A stretch of 64,000 nucleotides of DNA from Stappia stellulata (GCF_020176715.1 NZ_JAIVMF010000006.1:124001-188000), one strand, 5' to 3'; positions 26,795-37,693 are shown, numbered from the stretch's first letter. Notes: generated by a model from the letters alone, not told the origin. Numbers and translations: made by a program.

Positions 26795-28009
26795 TCAGAG
26801 ATCGTAGCCCAGCATCTTGCCGACGGTGAAGACGTCCTTGTCGCCGCGTCCGCACAGGTTCATGACGATGATCTTGTCCTTCGCCATCGTCGGGGCGAGC
26901 TTCATCACCTGTGCCAGCGCATGCGCCGGCTCGAGTGCTGGAATGATGCCCTCCACCCGCGTCAGCAGCTTGAACGCCTCCATCGCTTCCGTGTCGGTGA
27001 CGGGCAGATAGGTCACCCGGCCGCTTTCCTTCAGCCAGGAGTGCTCCGGCCCGATGCCGGGATAATCGAGCCCGGCCGAGATCGAATGGCCTTCCAGGAT
27101 CTGGCCGTCGTCGTCCTGCAGCAGATAGGTGCGGTTGCCGTGCAGCACGCCCGGCTTGCCGGCGTTGAGCGAGGCGCAATGCTCCTCGCCCTCAAGCCCC
27201 TTGCCGCCCGCCTCGACGCCGTAGATCTCCACGCCCGGATCGTCGAGGAAGGGATGGAACAGGCCGATGGCATTCGAACCGCCGCCGACGGCCGCGACCA
27301 GCGCATCGGGCAGGCGGCCTTCGGCGGCCAGCATCTGCTCGCGCGTTTCCGCACCGATCACCGACTGGAAGTCGCGCACCATCTCCGGATAGGGATGCGG
27401 CCCCGCCGCCGTGCCGATCAGATAGTAGGTGTCCTCGACATTGGTGACCCAGTCGCGCAGCGCCTCGTTCATCGCGTCTTTCAGCGTGCCGGCGCCGGCC
27501 GTCACCGGAACGATCTCCGCGCCCAGAAGCTTCATGCGGAACACGTTCGGCTTCTGCCGCTCGACGTCGGTCGCGCCCATGTAGACGACACAGGGCAGGC
27601 CGAAGCGCGCGCAGACGGTGGCGGTGGCGACGCCATGCTGCCCTGCGCCGGTCTCCGCGATGATCCGCGTCTTGCCCATGCGCTTTGCCAGCAAGATCTG
27701 GCCGAGGCAATTGTTGATCTTGTGGCTGCCCGTATGGTTCAGCTCGTCGCGCTTGAAGTAGATCTTGGCACCGCCAAGCTCCTCGGTCAGGCGCTCGGCG
27801 AAATAGAGCGGCGAGGGCCGGCCGGTGTAATGGGTGTTGAGGTTGTCGACCTCCGCCTGAAAGGCCGGGTCGGCCTTGGCGTCCTCATAGGCCTGCTCCA
27901 GGTCGAGGATCAGCGGCATCAGCGTCTCGGCGACATAGCGGCCGCCGAAAATGCCGAAATGGCCGCGCTCGTCGGGACCCGAGCGGTAAGTGTTGGGATG
28001 GATGGTCAT
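26795..28009 (-). CDS. trpB: Tryptophan synthase beta chain
   Basis: PLP enzyme joining indole and serine to make tryptophan. 404 residues, a standard TrpB1. The PLP-binding lysine sits in [10 protein letters not shown] (K97) and the phosphate-binding loop in [15 protein letters not shown]. Other markers are [13 protein letters not shown] and the C-terminal [14 protein letters not shown]. It overlaps trpF by 4 bases (ATGA), so the two are co-translated. Unusually, a terminator follows at once and trpA, the partner subunit normally next in line, is absent from the window. Confidence 0.97.
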   Translation of the reverse strand: MTIHPNTYRSGPDERGHFGIFGGRYVAETLMPLILDLEQAYEDAKADPAFQAEVDNLNTHYTGRPSPLYFAERLTEELGGAKIYFKRDELNHTGSHKINNCLGQILLAKRMGKTRIIAETGAGQHGVATATVCARFGLPCVVYMGATDVERQKPNVFRMKLLGAEIVPVTAGAGTLKDAMNEALRDWVTNVEDTYYLIGTAAGPHPYPEMVRDFQSVIGAETREQMLAAEGRLPDALVAAVGGGSNAIGLFHPFLDDPGVEIYGVEAGGKGLEGEEHCASLNAGKPGVLHGNRTYLLQDDDGQILEGHSISAGLDYPGIGPEHSWLKESGRVTYLPVTDTEAMEAFKLLTRVEGIIPALEPAHALAQVMKLAPTMAKDKIIVMNLCGRGDKDVFTVGKMLGYDL

Positions 28010-28716
28010 GCGGTCCGTCCTTGTTGCGCCAGTCGCCCGGGGGTCGGCATGTCCCCGGCGGGCCTGTCGGTTGCGCCCTGGCGTGCCGCCGCCACGAACG
28101 CATGAATGAGATCTTCGTCCTTTTCCCCGCGCGCGCGCTCCACGCCGGAGGATACGTCGACATCGGCCAGCCCGCCGATGCGGATCGCATCGGCCACGCT
28201 TCGCGGATCGAGCCCTCCGGAAAGCATGAGCGGAACGCCAAGGTCAAGGCCCTGCAGCAGCGTCCAGTCGAAGCTCGCGCCGTTGCCGCCGGGCAGATCC
28301 GCCCCCTTTGGCGGCTTGGCATCGAACAGCAGCCGGTCGACATGCCCCACATAGGGCAGGGCCGCGCGAATGTCATCGGCCTCGCGGATGCCCAGCGCCT
28401 TCATGATCCTGACGCCGTGGCGTGCCTTGAGGTCGGCGCAGCGCTGAGGCGTTTCCGATCCGTGCAATTGCAGCCAGTCGGGACGCACGCGGGCCATGAT
28501 CGCGTCGATCGTCGCGTCATCCGCATTGACGGTTAGCGCAACGATCTCGGTCCTCCCGCGCGCCAGGTCGGCGAGCCGGGCGGCGGTCTCCAAATCAACA
28601 TGACGCGGGCTCTTCTCGAAGAAGACCAGCCCGATCATGCCGGCACCGGCGGCAATCGCCGCCTCCAGCGTCGCGTCGGTCGACAGACCGCAGATCTTGA
28701 TCAGGCCTTGCGCCAT
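28006..28716 (-). CDS. trpF: Phosphoribosylanthranilate isomerase
   Basis: Amadori rearrangement of N-(5-phosphoribosyl)anthranilate in tryptophan synthesis. 236 residues, a little longer than usual (about 200-220) because of a C-terminal tail after [17 protein letters not shown]. The catalytic cysteine lies in IKICGLS (residues 7-13) and [12 protein letters not shown] matches the second conserved block. [12 protein letters not shown] and [14 protein letters not shown] form the phosphate-binding end of the (beta-alpha)8 barrel. It is the first gene of the trpF-trpB pair; maeB ends 82 bases upstream on the same strand. Confidence 0.95.
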   Translation of the reverse strand: MAQGLIKICGLSTDATLEAAIAAGAGMIGLVFFEKSPRHVDLETAARLADLARGRTEIVALTVNADDATIDAIMARVRPDWLQLHGSETPQRCADLKARHGVRIMKALGIREADDIRAALPYVGHVDRLLFDAKPPKGADLPGGNGASFDWTLLQGLDLGVPLMLSGGLDPRSVADAIRIGGLADVDVSSGVERARGEKDEDLIHAFVAAARQGATDRPAGDMPTPGRLAQQGRTA

Positions 28717-28798
28717 GTTTCCTGTCGCTTTCCGATATCGTCGCGAGAGATGCGGTGTCCCGGCGTGCCGCCCCCTGTCCGACGCGCCGGGACGGGGA

Positions 28799-31081
28799 TC
28801 ACGTCACATTATACGCGGCAATCGCCGCCATGTTGACGATATCGCTGTCCTTGGCGCCGATGGGCAGGATCTGCACCGGCTTGTCGAGACCGACGAGCAG
28901 CGGGCCGATCACCGTCGAGCCGCCCAGCTCCTGCAGCATCTTGGTGGAGATGGAGGCGGAGTGGAACGCCGGCATGATCAGCACATTGGCCGGACCGGTC
29001 AGACGGCAGAAGGGATAGGCTCCCATCTTGTCCATGTTGAGCGCGACATCCGCGCCCATCTCGCCGTCATACTCGAAATCCACCCGGCGCCGGTCGAGGA
29101 TCTTCACCGCCTCGATCACCTTTTCCGACCGCTCGCCGCGCGGGTGGCCGAAGGTGGAATAGGCCAGCATGGCGACGCGCGGCTCATAGCCGAGCCGGCG
29201 CGCCACATGGGCGGCCTCTTCCGCGATGTCGGCCAGTTCCTCGGATGTCGGCATGTCGATCACCGCCGTATCGGCGACGAGCACCGTGCGGCCCCGGCAC
29301 AGCGCCAGCGACACGCCGATCACCCGGTGGCCGGGCTTGGTGTCGATCACGTTGCGCACGGTGTCGAGCGCGACGGAATAGTTGCGGGTCAGGCCCGTCA
29401 CCATGGCATCCGCATCGCCGCGCGCGACCATGATCGCGCCCCAGTAGTTGCGATCGTTGTTCACAAGCCGCTGGCAGTCGCGCTGCAGGTAGCCGCGCCG
29501 CTGCAGCCGGCCGTAGAGGAACTCGGCATAATCGCTGTTGCGATTGGAGAGCCTGGCGTTGTGGATCGAGATGCCGGCGCGCTCGATGTCGATGCCGGCG
29601 CCGGTCGCCGCCTCGCGGATCTCGTCCTCGCGGCCGATCAGGATCGCTTCGCCCAGCCCCTGGGCAACGAAGCTTGCCGCCGCGCGGATCACCGGTTCTT
29701 CCTCGCCCTCTGCGAAGACCACGCGCTTGGGCTGCTGGCGCACCTTGGAGAAGATGCGCTGCAGGGTGCCGGCAACGGGATCGCGGCGGGCCGAAAGCTG
29801 GTGGTGATAGGCCTCCATGTCGACGATGGGACGGCGGGCGACGCCGGTGTCCATCGCCGCCTGCGCCACCGCCGGCGGGATCGTCGAGATCAGGCGCGGA
29901 TCGAAGGGCACCGGAATGATGTACTCGGGTCCGAACTTCGGCCGCGAGCCGCGATAGGCGGCGGCCACCTCGTCGGGCACCTCCTCGCGGGCGAGCTTGG
30001 CCAGCGCTTCGGCGCAGGCCACCTTCATCGCATCGTTGATGGTGGTTGCCTGAACGTCCAGCGCCCCGCGGAAGATATAGGGAAAGCCCAGGACGTTGTT
30101 GACCTGGTTGGGATAGTCGGACCGCCCGGTGGCGACGATGGCGTCGTCGCGGATGCGATGGGCTTCTTCCGGGGTGATTTCCGGGTCCGGATTGGCCATG
30201 GCGAAGATCACCGGGTTCGGCGCCATCACCCGCAGCATGTCCTCGGTGAGCGCGCCCTTGACCGACACGCCGAGGAAGACGTCCGCGCCCTTGAGCGCGT
30301 CATAGAGGCTGCGCGCCTCCGTCTCCACCGCATGGGCGGACTTCCACTGGTTCATGCCCTCGGTGCGGCCCTTGTAGATCACGCCCTTGGTGTCGCAGAG
30401 GATGATGTTGTCATGCGGCACGCCCATGGCCTTGGCGAGCTCGATGCAGGCAATGCCGGCAGCTCCCGCGCCGTTGCAGACGATACGCGTGTCTTCCGGT
30501 GTGCGGCCGGTCAGATGCATGGCGTTGATCAGGCCGGCGACGGCGATGATCGCCGTTCCGTGCTGGTCGTCGTGAAAGACGGGGATGTCCATCAGTTCGC
30601 GCAGGCGCTGCTCGATGATGAAACAGTCCGGCGCCTTGATGTCTTCAAGGTTGATGCCGCCGAAGGAGGGGCCGAGGTAGCGCACCGCATTGACGAAGGC
30701 ATCGACGTCCTCGGTGTCGACTTCCAGATCGATGCTGTCGACATCGGCGAAGCGCTTGAACAGCACCGCCTTGCCTTCCATCACCGGCTTGGAGGCGAGC
30801 GCGCCGAGATTGCCGAGGCCGAGGATCGCGGTGCCGTTGGAAATCACCGCGACCAGATTGCCCCGCGTGGTGTAGTCGAAGGCGCGCGAAGGGTCTTCGG
30901 CGATGGCCAGCACCGGCACGGCGACGCCGGGCGAATAGGCCAGCGAGAGATCGCGCTGGGTGGCCATGGGCTTGGTCGGCGTGATCTCCAGCTTGCCCGG
31001 GCGGCCCTGCTGGTGAAACTGCAGCGCCTCCTGTTCCGTGAAGCTCACATTGCTCTTGCCCGATTTGTCCGTCGTCGGCAT
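28799..31081 (-). CDS. maeB: NADP-dependent malic enzyme with C-terminal phosphotransacetylase-like domain
   Basis: Decarboxylates malate to pyruvate with NADP+, linking the TCA cycle to NADPH and gluconeogenesis. Start at 31081 ([14 protein letters not shown]), with GGAGG 6 bases upstream; 760 residues. The N-terminal malic-enzyme half carries [10 protein letters not shown], the metal site [11 protein letters not shown] and the nucleotide-binding [14 protein letters not shown]. From about residue 430 a Pta-like domain follows ([31 protein letters not shown]), thought to be regulatory in this family and not catalytic. It is divergent from mutS. Confidence 0.95.
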   Translation of the reverse strand: MPTTDKSGKSNVSFTEQEALQFHQQGRPGKLEITPTKPMATQRDLSLAYSPGVAVPVLAIAEDPSRAFDYTTRGNLVAVISNGTAILGLGNLGALASKPVMEGKAVLFKRFADVDSIDLEVDTEDVDAFVNAVRYLGPSFGGINLEDIKAPDCFIIEQRLRELMDIPVFHDDQHGTAIIAVAGLINAMHLTGRTPEDTRIVCNGAGAAGIACIELAKAMGVPHDNIILCDTKGVIYKGRTEGMNQWKSAHAVETEARSLYDALKGADVFLGVSVKGALTEDMLRVMAPNPVIFAMANPDPEITPEEAHRIRDDAIVATGRSDYPNQVNNVLGFPYIFRGALDVQATTINDAMKVACAEALAKLAREEVPDEVAAAYRGSRPKFGPEYIIPVPFDPRLISTIPPAVAQAAMDTGVARRPIVDMEAYHHQLSARRDPVAGTLQRIFSKVRQQPKRVVFAEGEEEPVIRAAASFVAQGLGEAILIGREDEIREAATGAGIDIERAGISIHNARLSNRNSDYAEFLYGRLQRRGYLQRDCQRLVNNDRNYWGAIMVARGDADAMVTGLTRNYSVALDTVRNVIDTKPGHRVIGVSLALCRGRTVLVADTAVIDMPTSEELADIAEEAAHVARRLGYEPRVAMLAYSTFGHPRGERSEKVIEAVKILDRRRVDFEYDGEMGADVALNMDKMGAYPFCRLTGPANVLIMPAFHSASISTKMLQELGGSTVIGPLLVGLDKPVQILPIGAKDSDIVNMAAIAAYNVT

Positions 31082-31260
31082 ATAGCCCTCCAATTGCCCT
31101 GCCGCCCATGAAAAGCGGAGGCAGACATTATCCCCTGCAAATACAGCACTCAACCCGCCATGACATCGCCCCGGGCTGAAACCCTTCCGCCGATTTGCTA
31201 AACCGCGCTAGAACGTCCTCACCACAGGACAAGGGTGGATGCGACACCCGCTACCCGAAC

Positions 31261-34035
31261 ATGAAGGTCGCGAGCATGGTCGAGCAGGCAGGCGAACCCC
31301 GGACCGGCAAGGACGCGGAACCGGCGCGCGCGCAAGCCGCCCTGGCGCAGCCGACGCCGATGATGGCGCAATACATCGAGATCAAGACCGCCAATCCCGA
31401 CTGCCTGCTGTTCTACCGCATGGGCGACTTCTACGAATTGTTCTTCCAGGACGCGGAAGACGCCTCGCGTGCGCTCGGTATCACGCTGACCAAGCGCGGC
31501 AAGCATCTGGGCGAGGATATCCCCATGTGCGGGGTGCCCGTGCATGCGGCCGACGACTACCTGCAAAAACTGATCTCGCTGGGCTTCCGGGTCGCCGTCT
31601 GCGAACAGACAGAGGATCCGGCCGAAGCAAAGAAACGCGGTTCCAAGTCGGTCGTCCGCCGGGAGGTCGTTCGGCTCGTCACCCCCGGAACGCTGACCGA
31701 AGAGCGCCTGCTGGAGGCGTCGCGCAACAACTTCCTGCTGGCGCTGGCGCGCGGTCGCAATGGATCGCTCGACGATGACACCGTCTATGCGCTTGCCTGG
31801 GTCGACATCTCCACCGGCGCCTTCAAGGTTACGACGAGCGAGGGCGCGCGGCTTGCCGCCGATCTCGCCCGCATCGACCCGCGCGAGATCGTCGTCGCCG
31901 ACACGCTGCTCGACGACCCCGCCCTGCGCGCGCTGCTGGAGGAAAGCCCGGCGTCGCTGTCGCCCGTGCCGCGCAGCCTGTTCGACGGCGCGACCGCCGC
32001 CGACCGGCTGGCGCATTATTACGGCGTCGCGACGCTGGAGGCCTTCGGCCAGTTTACCCGGCTGGAAACCACGGCTGCCGCCGGCGCGCTCGCCTATGTG
32101 GAAAAGACCCAGTTCGGCGACCGCGCGCCGCTCGACCCTCCGGCGCGCGAAGGCGCCGGCGCGCGCATGCTCATCGATCCGGCGACGCGCGCCAATCTGG
32201 AACTGATGCGCACATTGTCCGGCGAACGCACCGGCTCGCTGCTCTCCGTCATCGACCGCACCGTGTCCGGCGCCGGCTCCAGGCTTCTCGCCTCCCGGCT
32301 TGCCAGTCCGCTGACCGATGTCGCGGAAATCCGCCGCCGGCAGGACGCGGTTGCCCGGTTTCACGCCGACACCTATCTGCGCGAACGCCTGCGGGCCCAG
32401 CTGAAGCAGGTGCCGGACATGGCCCGCGCGCTGTCGCGCATCTCGCTCAACCGGGGCGGGCCGCGCGATCTTCTGGCGCTGGCCCAGGGGCTTCAGGCCG
32501 CACTGGAAATCGCGGCATTGGTCCCGCGCGGCGACGACGGCCGTCTGGAAGAAGAAGAGCTTGAGGCGGCGCTGGCGCGCATCGACGCCGCCCCGCGCGA
32601 TCTCTGCGCGGATCTTGCCCGGGCGCTGAAGGACGATCTGCCGCTTCTCGCCCGCGACGGCAATTTCATCGCCGAGGGCTATATCGAAGAGCTGGACGAG
32701 CTGCGCCGGCTCAGGGACGACAGCCGCAAGGTGATCGCGCAACTGCAGGGGAGCCTGTGCGAGGAACTCGCGGTCCGGGCGCTGAAGATCAAGCACAACA
32801 ATGTGCTCGGCTGGTTCATAGAGGTGCCTGCGGCGCACTCCGACAAGCTGACCGGCGACCCGGCGCGCTTCATCCATCGCCAGACCATGGCCGGCGCCAT
32901 GCGCTTCACCACACCGGACCTGGCGGATCTGGAAAGCCGCATCGCCAATGCGGCCGGACGCGCACTGGCGCTCGAGACGGCTGCCTTCGAGCGGCTGTGC
33001 GACGATGTGCTTGCCCGCGCCGATGCGATCAAGGGAGTGGCCGACGGTCTTTCGGTTCTCGATGTGGCCGCGGCCCTTGCCGATCTTGCGGAAGAAGACA
33101 ATCACACCCGCCCGCTGGTCGATGACAGTCTCGCCTTCGACATTTCGGGCGGGCGCCATCCGGTGGTGGAACGGGCGCTGAAACAGACGAGCGGCGAGGG
33201 CTTCGTCGCCAATGATGCCGACCTCGGTCCGGGCGAGGGCGAGGACGGCGGCCGCATCTGGCTGATCACCGGTCCGAACATGGCCGGCAAGTCGACCTTC
33301 CTGCGCCAGAACGCGCTGATCGCCGTTCTCGCACAGATGGGCGCCTTCGTGCCGGCGACGCGCGCGCATATCGGCATCGTCGACCGGCTGTTTTCGCGCG
33401 TGGGCGCCGCCGACGATCTGGCGCGCGGACGCTCCACCTTCATGGTGGAAATGGTGGAGACCGCCGCGATCCTCAATCAGGCGGGCGAGCGCGCGCTGGT
33501 CATCCTGGACGAGATCGGCCGCGGCACCTCGACCTTCGACGGCCTGTCGATCGCCTGGGCGGCGATCGAGCATCTGCACGAAACCAACCGGGCGCGCGCG
33601 CTGTTCGCCACGCATTATCATGAGCTGACGGCGCTGTCGGCGCGGCTGCCGCGCCTGTCGAACGCAACGGTGCGCGTCAAGGAATGGGAGGGCGAGGTCG
33701 TCTTCCTGCACGAAATCGTCGCGGGTGCGGCCGACCGGTCCTACGGCATCCAGGTGGCGAAACTCGCCGGGCTTCCGGCCTCCGTGATCGACCGCGCCCG
33801 CGCGGTTCTGGCGCAGCTTGAGGAACAGGACCGGCAAACGCCGGCGAAACAGGCGATCGACGACCTGCCGCTGTTCGCCGCCATGACACCGCCCGCTCCC
33901 GCACCCGGGCCTCCGAAGCGCGATGCCGTGAAAGACGCCTTGGCCGAGATCGATCCCGACGACATGACGCCGCGCGAGGCGCTGGAAGCGCTCTACCGGC
34001 TGAAGCGCGAGGCGGCCAGAGACGGCAAGGGTTAG
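31261..34035 (+). CDS. mutS: DNA mismatch repair protein MutS
   Basis: Recognises mismatches and recruits MutL. I use the ATG at 31261 ([11 protein letters not shown]), 924 residues; 31276 is an alternative and sequence further upstream to 31195 is probably leader. The mismatch-binding domain has the Phe-x-Glu motif in [16 protein letters not shown], whose phenylalanine wedges into the mismatch. The ATPase has Walker [15 protein letters not shown] (near residue 675), [13 protein letters not shown], Walker [17 protein letters not shown] and ATHYHEL. The C-terminal tail ([21 protein letters not shown]) is the tetramerisation segment seen in proteobacterial MutS. Convergent with the alkyltransferase gene. 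Confidence 0.97.
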   Translation: MKVASMVEQAGEPRTGKDAEPARAQAALAQPTPMMAQYIEIKTANPDCLLFYRMGDFYELFFQDAEDASRALGITLTKRGKHLGEDIPMCGVPVHAADDYLQKLISLGFRVAVCEQTEDPAEAKKRGSKSVVRREVVRLVTPGTLTEERLLEASRNNFLLALARGRNGSLDDDTVYALAWVDISTGAFKVTTSEGARLAADLARIDPREIVVADTLLDDPALRALLEESPASLSPVPRSLFDGATAADRLAHYYGVATLEAFGQFTRLETTAAAGALAYVEKTQFGDRAPLDPPAREGAGARMLIDPATRANLELMRTLSGERTGSLLSVIDRTVSGAGSRLLASRLASPLTDVAEIRRRQDAVARFHADTYLRERLRAQLKQVPDMARALSRISLNRGGPRDLLALAQGLQAALEIAALVPRGDDGRLEEEELEAALARIDAAPRDLCADLARALKDDLPLLARDGNFIAEGYIEELDELRRLRDDSRKVIAQLQGSLCEELAVRALKIKHNNVLGWFIEVPAAHSDKLTGDPARFIHRQTMAGAMRFTTPDLADLESRIANAAGRALALETAAFERLCDDVLARADAIKGVADGLSVLDVAAALADLAEEDNHTRPLVDDSLAFDISGGRHPVVERALKQTSGEGFVANDADLGPGEGEDGGRIWLITGPNMAGKSTFLRQNALIAVLAQMGAFVPATRAHIGIVDRLFSRVGAADDLARGRSTFMVEMVETAAILNQAGERALVILDEIGRGTSTFDGLSIAWAAIEHLHETNRARALFATHYHELTALSARLPRLSNATVRVKEWEGEVVFLHEIVAGAADRSYGIQVAKLAGLPASVIDRARAVLAQLEEQDRQTPAKQAIDDLPLFAAMTPPAPAPGPPKRDAVKDALAEIDPDDMTPREALEALYRLKREAARDGKG

Positions 34036-34054
34036 GCGCAACGACGCCGACGGA

Positions 34055-34957
34055 TCACTCCGCCGCGCCGACGAGCCCCGTTTCCCAGCCGAGGATCGCG
34101 CGCTTGCGGGTCAAGCCCCAGTGGTAGCCGCACAGGCCGCCGCCGCTTCCCAGCACCCGGTGGCAGGGCACGACGAAGGACACCGGATTGCGCCCGACGG
34201 CGCGGCCCACTGCGCGGGCGGCTTTCGGTTTCCCCAGATCCTGCGCGATCCGCGCGTAAGTGGTCGCACCGCCAACGGGGATGCGCAGCAGCGCCTCCCA
34301 GACGCGGATCTCGAAATCCGTCCCGATCATGACGACGCGCAGCGGGGTTTCCGCCGACCAGCTTGCCGGATCGAACACGCGCCGCGCCAGCGGGGCGGTG
34401 GCGGCGGCATCTTCCAGATAATCGGCCGCGGGCCAGCGCCCGCGCATGTCGGCCAGCGCCTCCGCCTCGCCGCCGGGATCGCAAAACGCCAGACCGGCCA
34501 GTCCGTGTTCGCTCGCCATGACCAGCGCAAGCCCGAAGGGCGAGGGATGAAACCCGTAGCGCAGCGTGACACCCGCCCCCCTGGCGCGATAGACGCCGGG
34601 CGTCATCGCCTCATGGGTGACGAAGAGATCGTGCAGGCGCGCCGGACCGGACAGGCCGACCTCGTAGCTCGTCTCGAGCACCGTCGCCGAGCGTTTCAGC
34701 AGCGCACGGGCATGGTCCAGCGTCACCGCCTGCAGGAACTGTTTCGGCGTCAGGCCAGCCCAGCGCGAAAACACCCGCTGCAACTGGATCGGCTGCACGC
34801 CGGCCTCCGTCGCAAGCTCTTCCAGCTGCGGCTGCTCGCGCCAGCGTTCGGTGATCGCCTGCAGGGTCCGGCGCACCACGTCGTAGTCGTCGAGGCTCTG
34901 GTCCGGCGAGGCGGCGGGCGAAGAAACAAGGGTGATGGCGGGGCCGGTCGCGGTCAT
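34055..34957 (-). CDS. Ada-like protein: AraC-type HTH fused to O6-methylguanine-DNA methyltransferase
   Basis: 300 residues in two domains. Residues about 20-125 are an AraC-type double helix-turn-helix (LEELATEAGVQPIQLQRVFSRW; GLTPKQFLQAVTLDHARALL). Residues 130-300 are the suicidal alkyltransferase with PCHRV (acceptor C265) and the conserved VGRAVGRNP. The N-terminal Cys4 phosphotriester-sensing domain of E. coli Ada is missing, so it resembles a two-domain Ada variant that repairs O6-methylguanine. Whether it regulates genes without the zinc-cysteine switch is unclear. Divergent from the exported protein at 35118. Confidence 0.9.
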   Translation of the reverse strand: MTATGPAITLVSSPAASPDQSLDDYDVVRRTLQAITERWREQPQLEELATEAGVQPIQLQRVFSRWAGLTPKQFLQAVTLDHARALLKRSATVLETSYEVGLSGPARLHDLFVTHEAMTPGVYRARGAGVTLRYGFHPSPFGLALVMASEHGLAGLAFCDPGGEAEALADMRGRWPAADYLEDAAATAPLARRVFDPASWSAETPLRVVMIGTDFEIRVWEALLRIPVGGATTYARIAQDLGKPKAARAVGRAVGRNPVSFVVPCHRVLGSGGGLCGYHWGLTRKRAILGWETGLVGAAE

Positions 34958-35117
34958 GGCAGGACACCTTCATTGTCTGTGCGACGACCCTATCGCCGGA
35001 GCGGCTGCCTCCGCCACCCGATTTGCGAGCGGATTCGCGGCGTGGGAGGCATCGTCTTGCTTCGGCCAAAAACCCGCGTCACTCTGCGGCAATCTTTCAC
35101 GAGTTGACCGCAAAGAG

Positions 35118-37094
35118 ATGACAGTGCAAATGCCCATCCGGCCTCTCTTCGATCCCCGCCGCGCCGCGCGCCTCCTGCTTGCCGCCATCACCGCCACCGC
35201 CGTTCTTCTCGCGCCACAGGCAGCGGCGGCCGAAACGCGCATCGTGTCGCTGAAAAGCTCGATCAAGGACGTGACGGTCGACAGCGTGAAGAGCGGAAAC
35301 CGGACACTTAAGGAAGTCGGGCGCGGTTCGGGCATCCTCTTCGTCGAGGCCGGACGCGAGAGCGTGCCCTTCACCTGCGAGCAGGCCCTGACCATCAGCC
35401 TGTCGGACGGACGCTCGCTCTCGAAGACCTATGATCTTTGCGCCATCAACTATGTGGTCGACGTCGCCGCCACCGACCTTGCCGCGAAGCGCGAGACGGC
35501 AACGCGCATCGAGCGCAAGCTGGTGATGATCCAGACCGACGACGATACCGCCATCCGCGACGTCGCCATCGACGGGACCGCGATGAAGGTGCGCCGCCGC
35601 TCCAAGGCGCGGGTGTTCGTCGAGGTCGACGGCGACCCGAGGAACGGCGGCCAGATCGCCTGCCGGCGAAACCTGCGGCTCGTGCTTGCCGATGGCCGCA
35701 TCCTGCAGGACGAGGTCGACATCTGCGGCGACTGGAAGGTGACCGTGAACACCAAGGCTGCGCTTGCGAGAGGCTCCGCCGGCGGCGTTCGCCAGGCCGT
35801 GCCCTCGGGATCGGGTCCCTCCGCGCCGCCGCTTGCCGGCGGCGTGCGCCGCCCGGACACAAGCCTGCGCGGCAGCACCGAGGAGAGCCCCCCACGCTCG
35901 CGCGACACCGCGGCAGGAGCGCGCGCACCGTCGCAAACCCCCGCCGGACCGTCCGAAACCGCCGACACATCCCCGGCACAGGCGCCGGAAGGCGCTGTCG
36001 ACACCGCCGTCGTGCCCGTGTTTGAAAACCGCACCTGGTATGTGGAGCGCGAGGGCGGCGACAGCCTGTCGCTGATCTACGGCCGTCGCGAGACCGACGA
36101 CCGCGGCTTTCTGGCGAGCTGTCGTCCCGGTTCCGGTGAAATCGACTTCGTGCTGCAAACGGCGGTCGACGGGCTTACGCCGGGCGGCACGGTCCCCGTG
36201 ACGCTCTCCGCCCGCGACGAAACGCGCAGCTATACCGCGCGCGGGTCCTCCGCCAACACCGAGAGCGGCGAATCCGACGCAGTGGTCTCGCTGAGCGCAA
36301 ACGACCCGATCTGGACCGCGCTGATCCGGGGATCGACCCTTGCCGTCGGCGTCGACGGCGACTGGGCCTACCGCGTGTCGCTGTCAGGCAGCGCCGGTCC
36401 GGTTCGCCAGTTCCAGGCGACCTGCGCGGTGCCCCGCCCGGAGGTGGTCGCCTCCGCGCCCCGTCAGCCGGAAGGCCTTTTGGGCGAGGATCCGCGCGGC
36501 CGTCCGAGCTGCCGGGAAGAGGGCTTCATCACCTCGATCGCCAGTGATCGCCCGGCCACGCTGGTCTTCCGCAACGAGCGCCGCCGGCCGGTGGTCGTGC
36601 ACTGGCTCGACTTCAACGGCGAGCGCCAGACCCAGGCCCGCATTCCGCCTGGCGGCGAAATGGTCCAGCCCACGCTCGCCGGCCATCCCTGGCTCGTGAC
36701 CAATCCGGCCGGGCAGTGTCTCGGCATCTATCTGCCGCAGGGCCGCACGCGGGTCGTGACGATCTCGCCGGGACGGCCCGCGCCCGCGCCGCTGCCGGAG
36801 CCCGACTATGTGGCCCCGGTCGTGCCGGCTCCGCTGTTTCCCGCGCCGGGCAACGATCTGGTGGAGATCAACTACGACTGCGACAGCGGCGCCTATCTGG
36901 CGGTGACCATCGACAACACCCGTCGCGTCGCCATCGTGCGGGAATCCGGCCTGTCGCCGGTGACGCTCGCGGATCGCTCCAACAGTGCCGATCTCTATTA
37001 CGCCCAGCGCGGCTATGTGCTTTCGGGCGCCGGCAACCGGGTGACCTGGCAACGGCCGGGCGCCGCACCGCAGTCCTGCCGAGTCGTCAACTGA
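35118..37094 (+). CDS. Exported multidomain protein with VHL-beta-like and MliC-like domains
   Basis: 658 residues from the ATG at 35118; an ATG at 35130 is an alternative. A signal peptide (PRRAARLLLAAITATAVLLA, cleavage near AAAAETR) indicates a periplasmic or outer-membrane location. Two similar cysteine-bounded modules, each containing a DGR turn, begin at C87 and C182. A Pro/Ser/Thr-rich linker follows (about 215-305), then an uncharacterised beta-rich domain (about 300-440). Residues about 462-545 resemble the pVHL beta domain (VHWLDFNGERQ, RIPPGGEM, HPWLVTN). Residues about 583-658 resemble the lysozyme inhibitor MliC, with C588 and C654 placed for the family disulfide. Function unknown; an anti-lysozyme or envelope-binding role is inferred. 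Confidence 0.75.
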   Translation: MTVQMPIRPLFDPRRAARLLLAAITATAVLLAPQAAAAETRIVSLKSSIKDVTVDSVKSGNRTLKEVGRGSGILFVEAGRESVPFTCEQALTISLSDGRSLSKTYDLCAINYVVDVAATDLAAKRETATRIERKLVMIQTDDDTAIRDVAIDGTAMKVRRRSKARVFVEVDGDPRNGGQIACRRNLRLVLADGRILQDEVDICGDWKVTVNTKAALARGSAGGVRQAVPSGSGPSAPPLAGGVRRPDTSLRGSTEESPPRSRDTAAGARAPSQTPAGPSETADTSPAQAPEGAVDTAVVPVFENRTWYVEREGGDSLSLIYGRRETDDRGFLASCRPGSGEIDFVLQTAVDGLTPGGTVPVTLSARDETRSYTARGSSANTESGESDAVVSLSANDPIWTALIRGSTLAVGVDGDWAYRVSLSGSAGPVRQFQATCAVPRPEVVASAPRQPEGLLGEDPRGRPSCREEGFITSIASDRPATLVFRNERRRPVVVHWLDFNGERQTQARIPPGGEMVQPTLAGHPWLVTNPAGQCLGIYLPQGRTRVVTISPGRPAPAPLPEPDYVAPVVPAPLFPAPGNDLVEINYDCDSGAYLAVTIDNTRRVAIVRESGLSPVTLADRSNSADLYYAQRGYVLSGAGNRVTWQRPGAAPQSCRVVN

Positions 37095-37116
37095 GGGCGA
37101 GGGACGGCCTGCGCGC

Positions 37117-37671
37117 TCACGAGGCCAGCGGTTCTGGAAAGGGACCGCCGGCCTTGGCCGTTGCCACAGCCTGCCGGAACGCGCCGGCAAAGCTGGTGCG
37201 GTCGTCTGGGTTGAGGAATCCGCCGACGTCGACGGATTGCCCGCGCGCCTTGACGGTGATGCGCACCACGCCCTCGTCGTCTTCCTCGCGCACCAGGAGC
37301 CTCGCCCAGAACGGATTGAACCGGTAGCAGGACCGCCGTCCCGCGGCGCTCACCTTCAAAATCGTGATCTGCGTGCGCGACACGCTGACCTGCTCATAGG
37401 CGCGCGCGGCCTTGTAGTTCCAGCGAAACGCCAGGAAGATCAGGAGAATATCCAGGCCGAGAAAGCCGAAGACCGGCCAGGCGCCCAGCGCGAGGAAAAC
37501 AAGCCCGGCGACAAGGCAAATCGCGCAGACGACCAGCATCAGCACGCGAAAGCCGTTCGCCCCCAACGACCGGTAGGGGGTCAGTATGGCCGCGAAGAAC
37601 GGCGGGTCGTCGTCCTGCGCGTCGCAACCGCCCGCGTCTGCAAGGTCTGTTTTCGGATTGCCGCTCGTCAT
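37117..37671 (-). CDS. DUF2244 family membrane protein
   Basis: 184 residues from the ATG at 37671 (MTSGNPKTDLADAGG). Two adjacent membrane helices (about 45-65 and 68-90: FRVLMLVVCAICLVAGLVFL, then VFGFLGLDILLIFLAF) are followed by a cytoplasmic beta-rich domain with RWNYKAARAYEQVSVS and FNPFWARLLVREEDD. It matches DUF2244, a conserved alphaproteobacterial family of unknown function. Its start codon is only 22 bases from the divergent nth start, an arrangement I recall as common in Rhizobiales. Convergent with the VHL/MliC protein. Confidence 0.82.
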   Translation of the reverse strand: MTSGNPKTDLADAGGCDAQDDDPPFFAAILTPYRSLGANGFRVLMLVVCAICLVAGLVFLALGAWPVFGFLGLDILLIFLAFRWNYKAARAYEQVSVSRTQITILKVSAAGRRSCYRFNPFWARLLVREEDDEGVVRITVKARGQSVDVGGFLNPDDRTSFAGAFRQAVATAKAGGPFPEPLAS

Positions 37672-37693
37672 GATGCAGCAGTATAGAGAAGCC

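Noticed and set aside
28637-31111. 824-residue plus-strand open frame opposite maeB
   Set aside because: Shadow of maeB and trpF; low-complexity composition and no motif.
31219-34041. 940-residue open frame antisense to mutS
   Set aside because: It mirrors mutS almost end to end, has Arg/Gly/His-rich composition and no domain; long antisense frames are expected opposite GC-rich codons.
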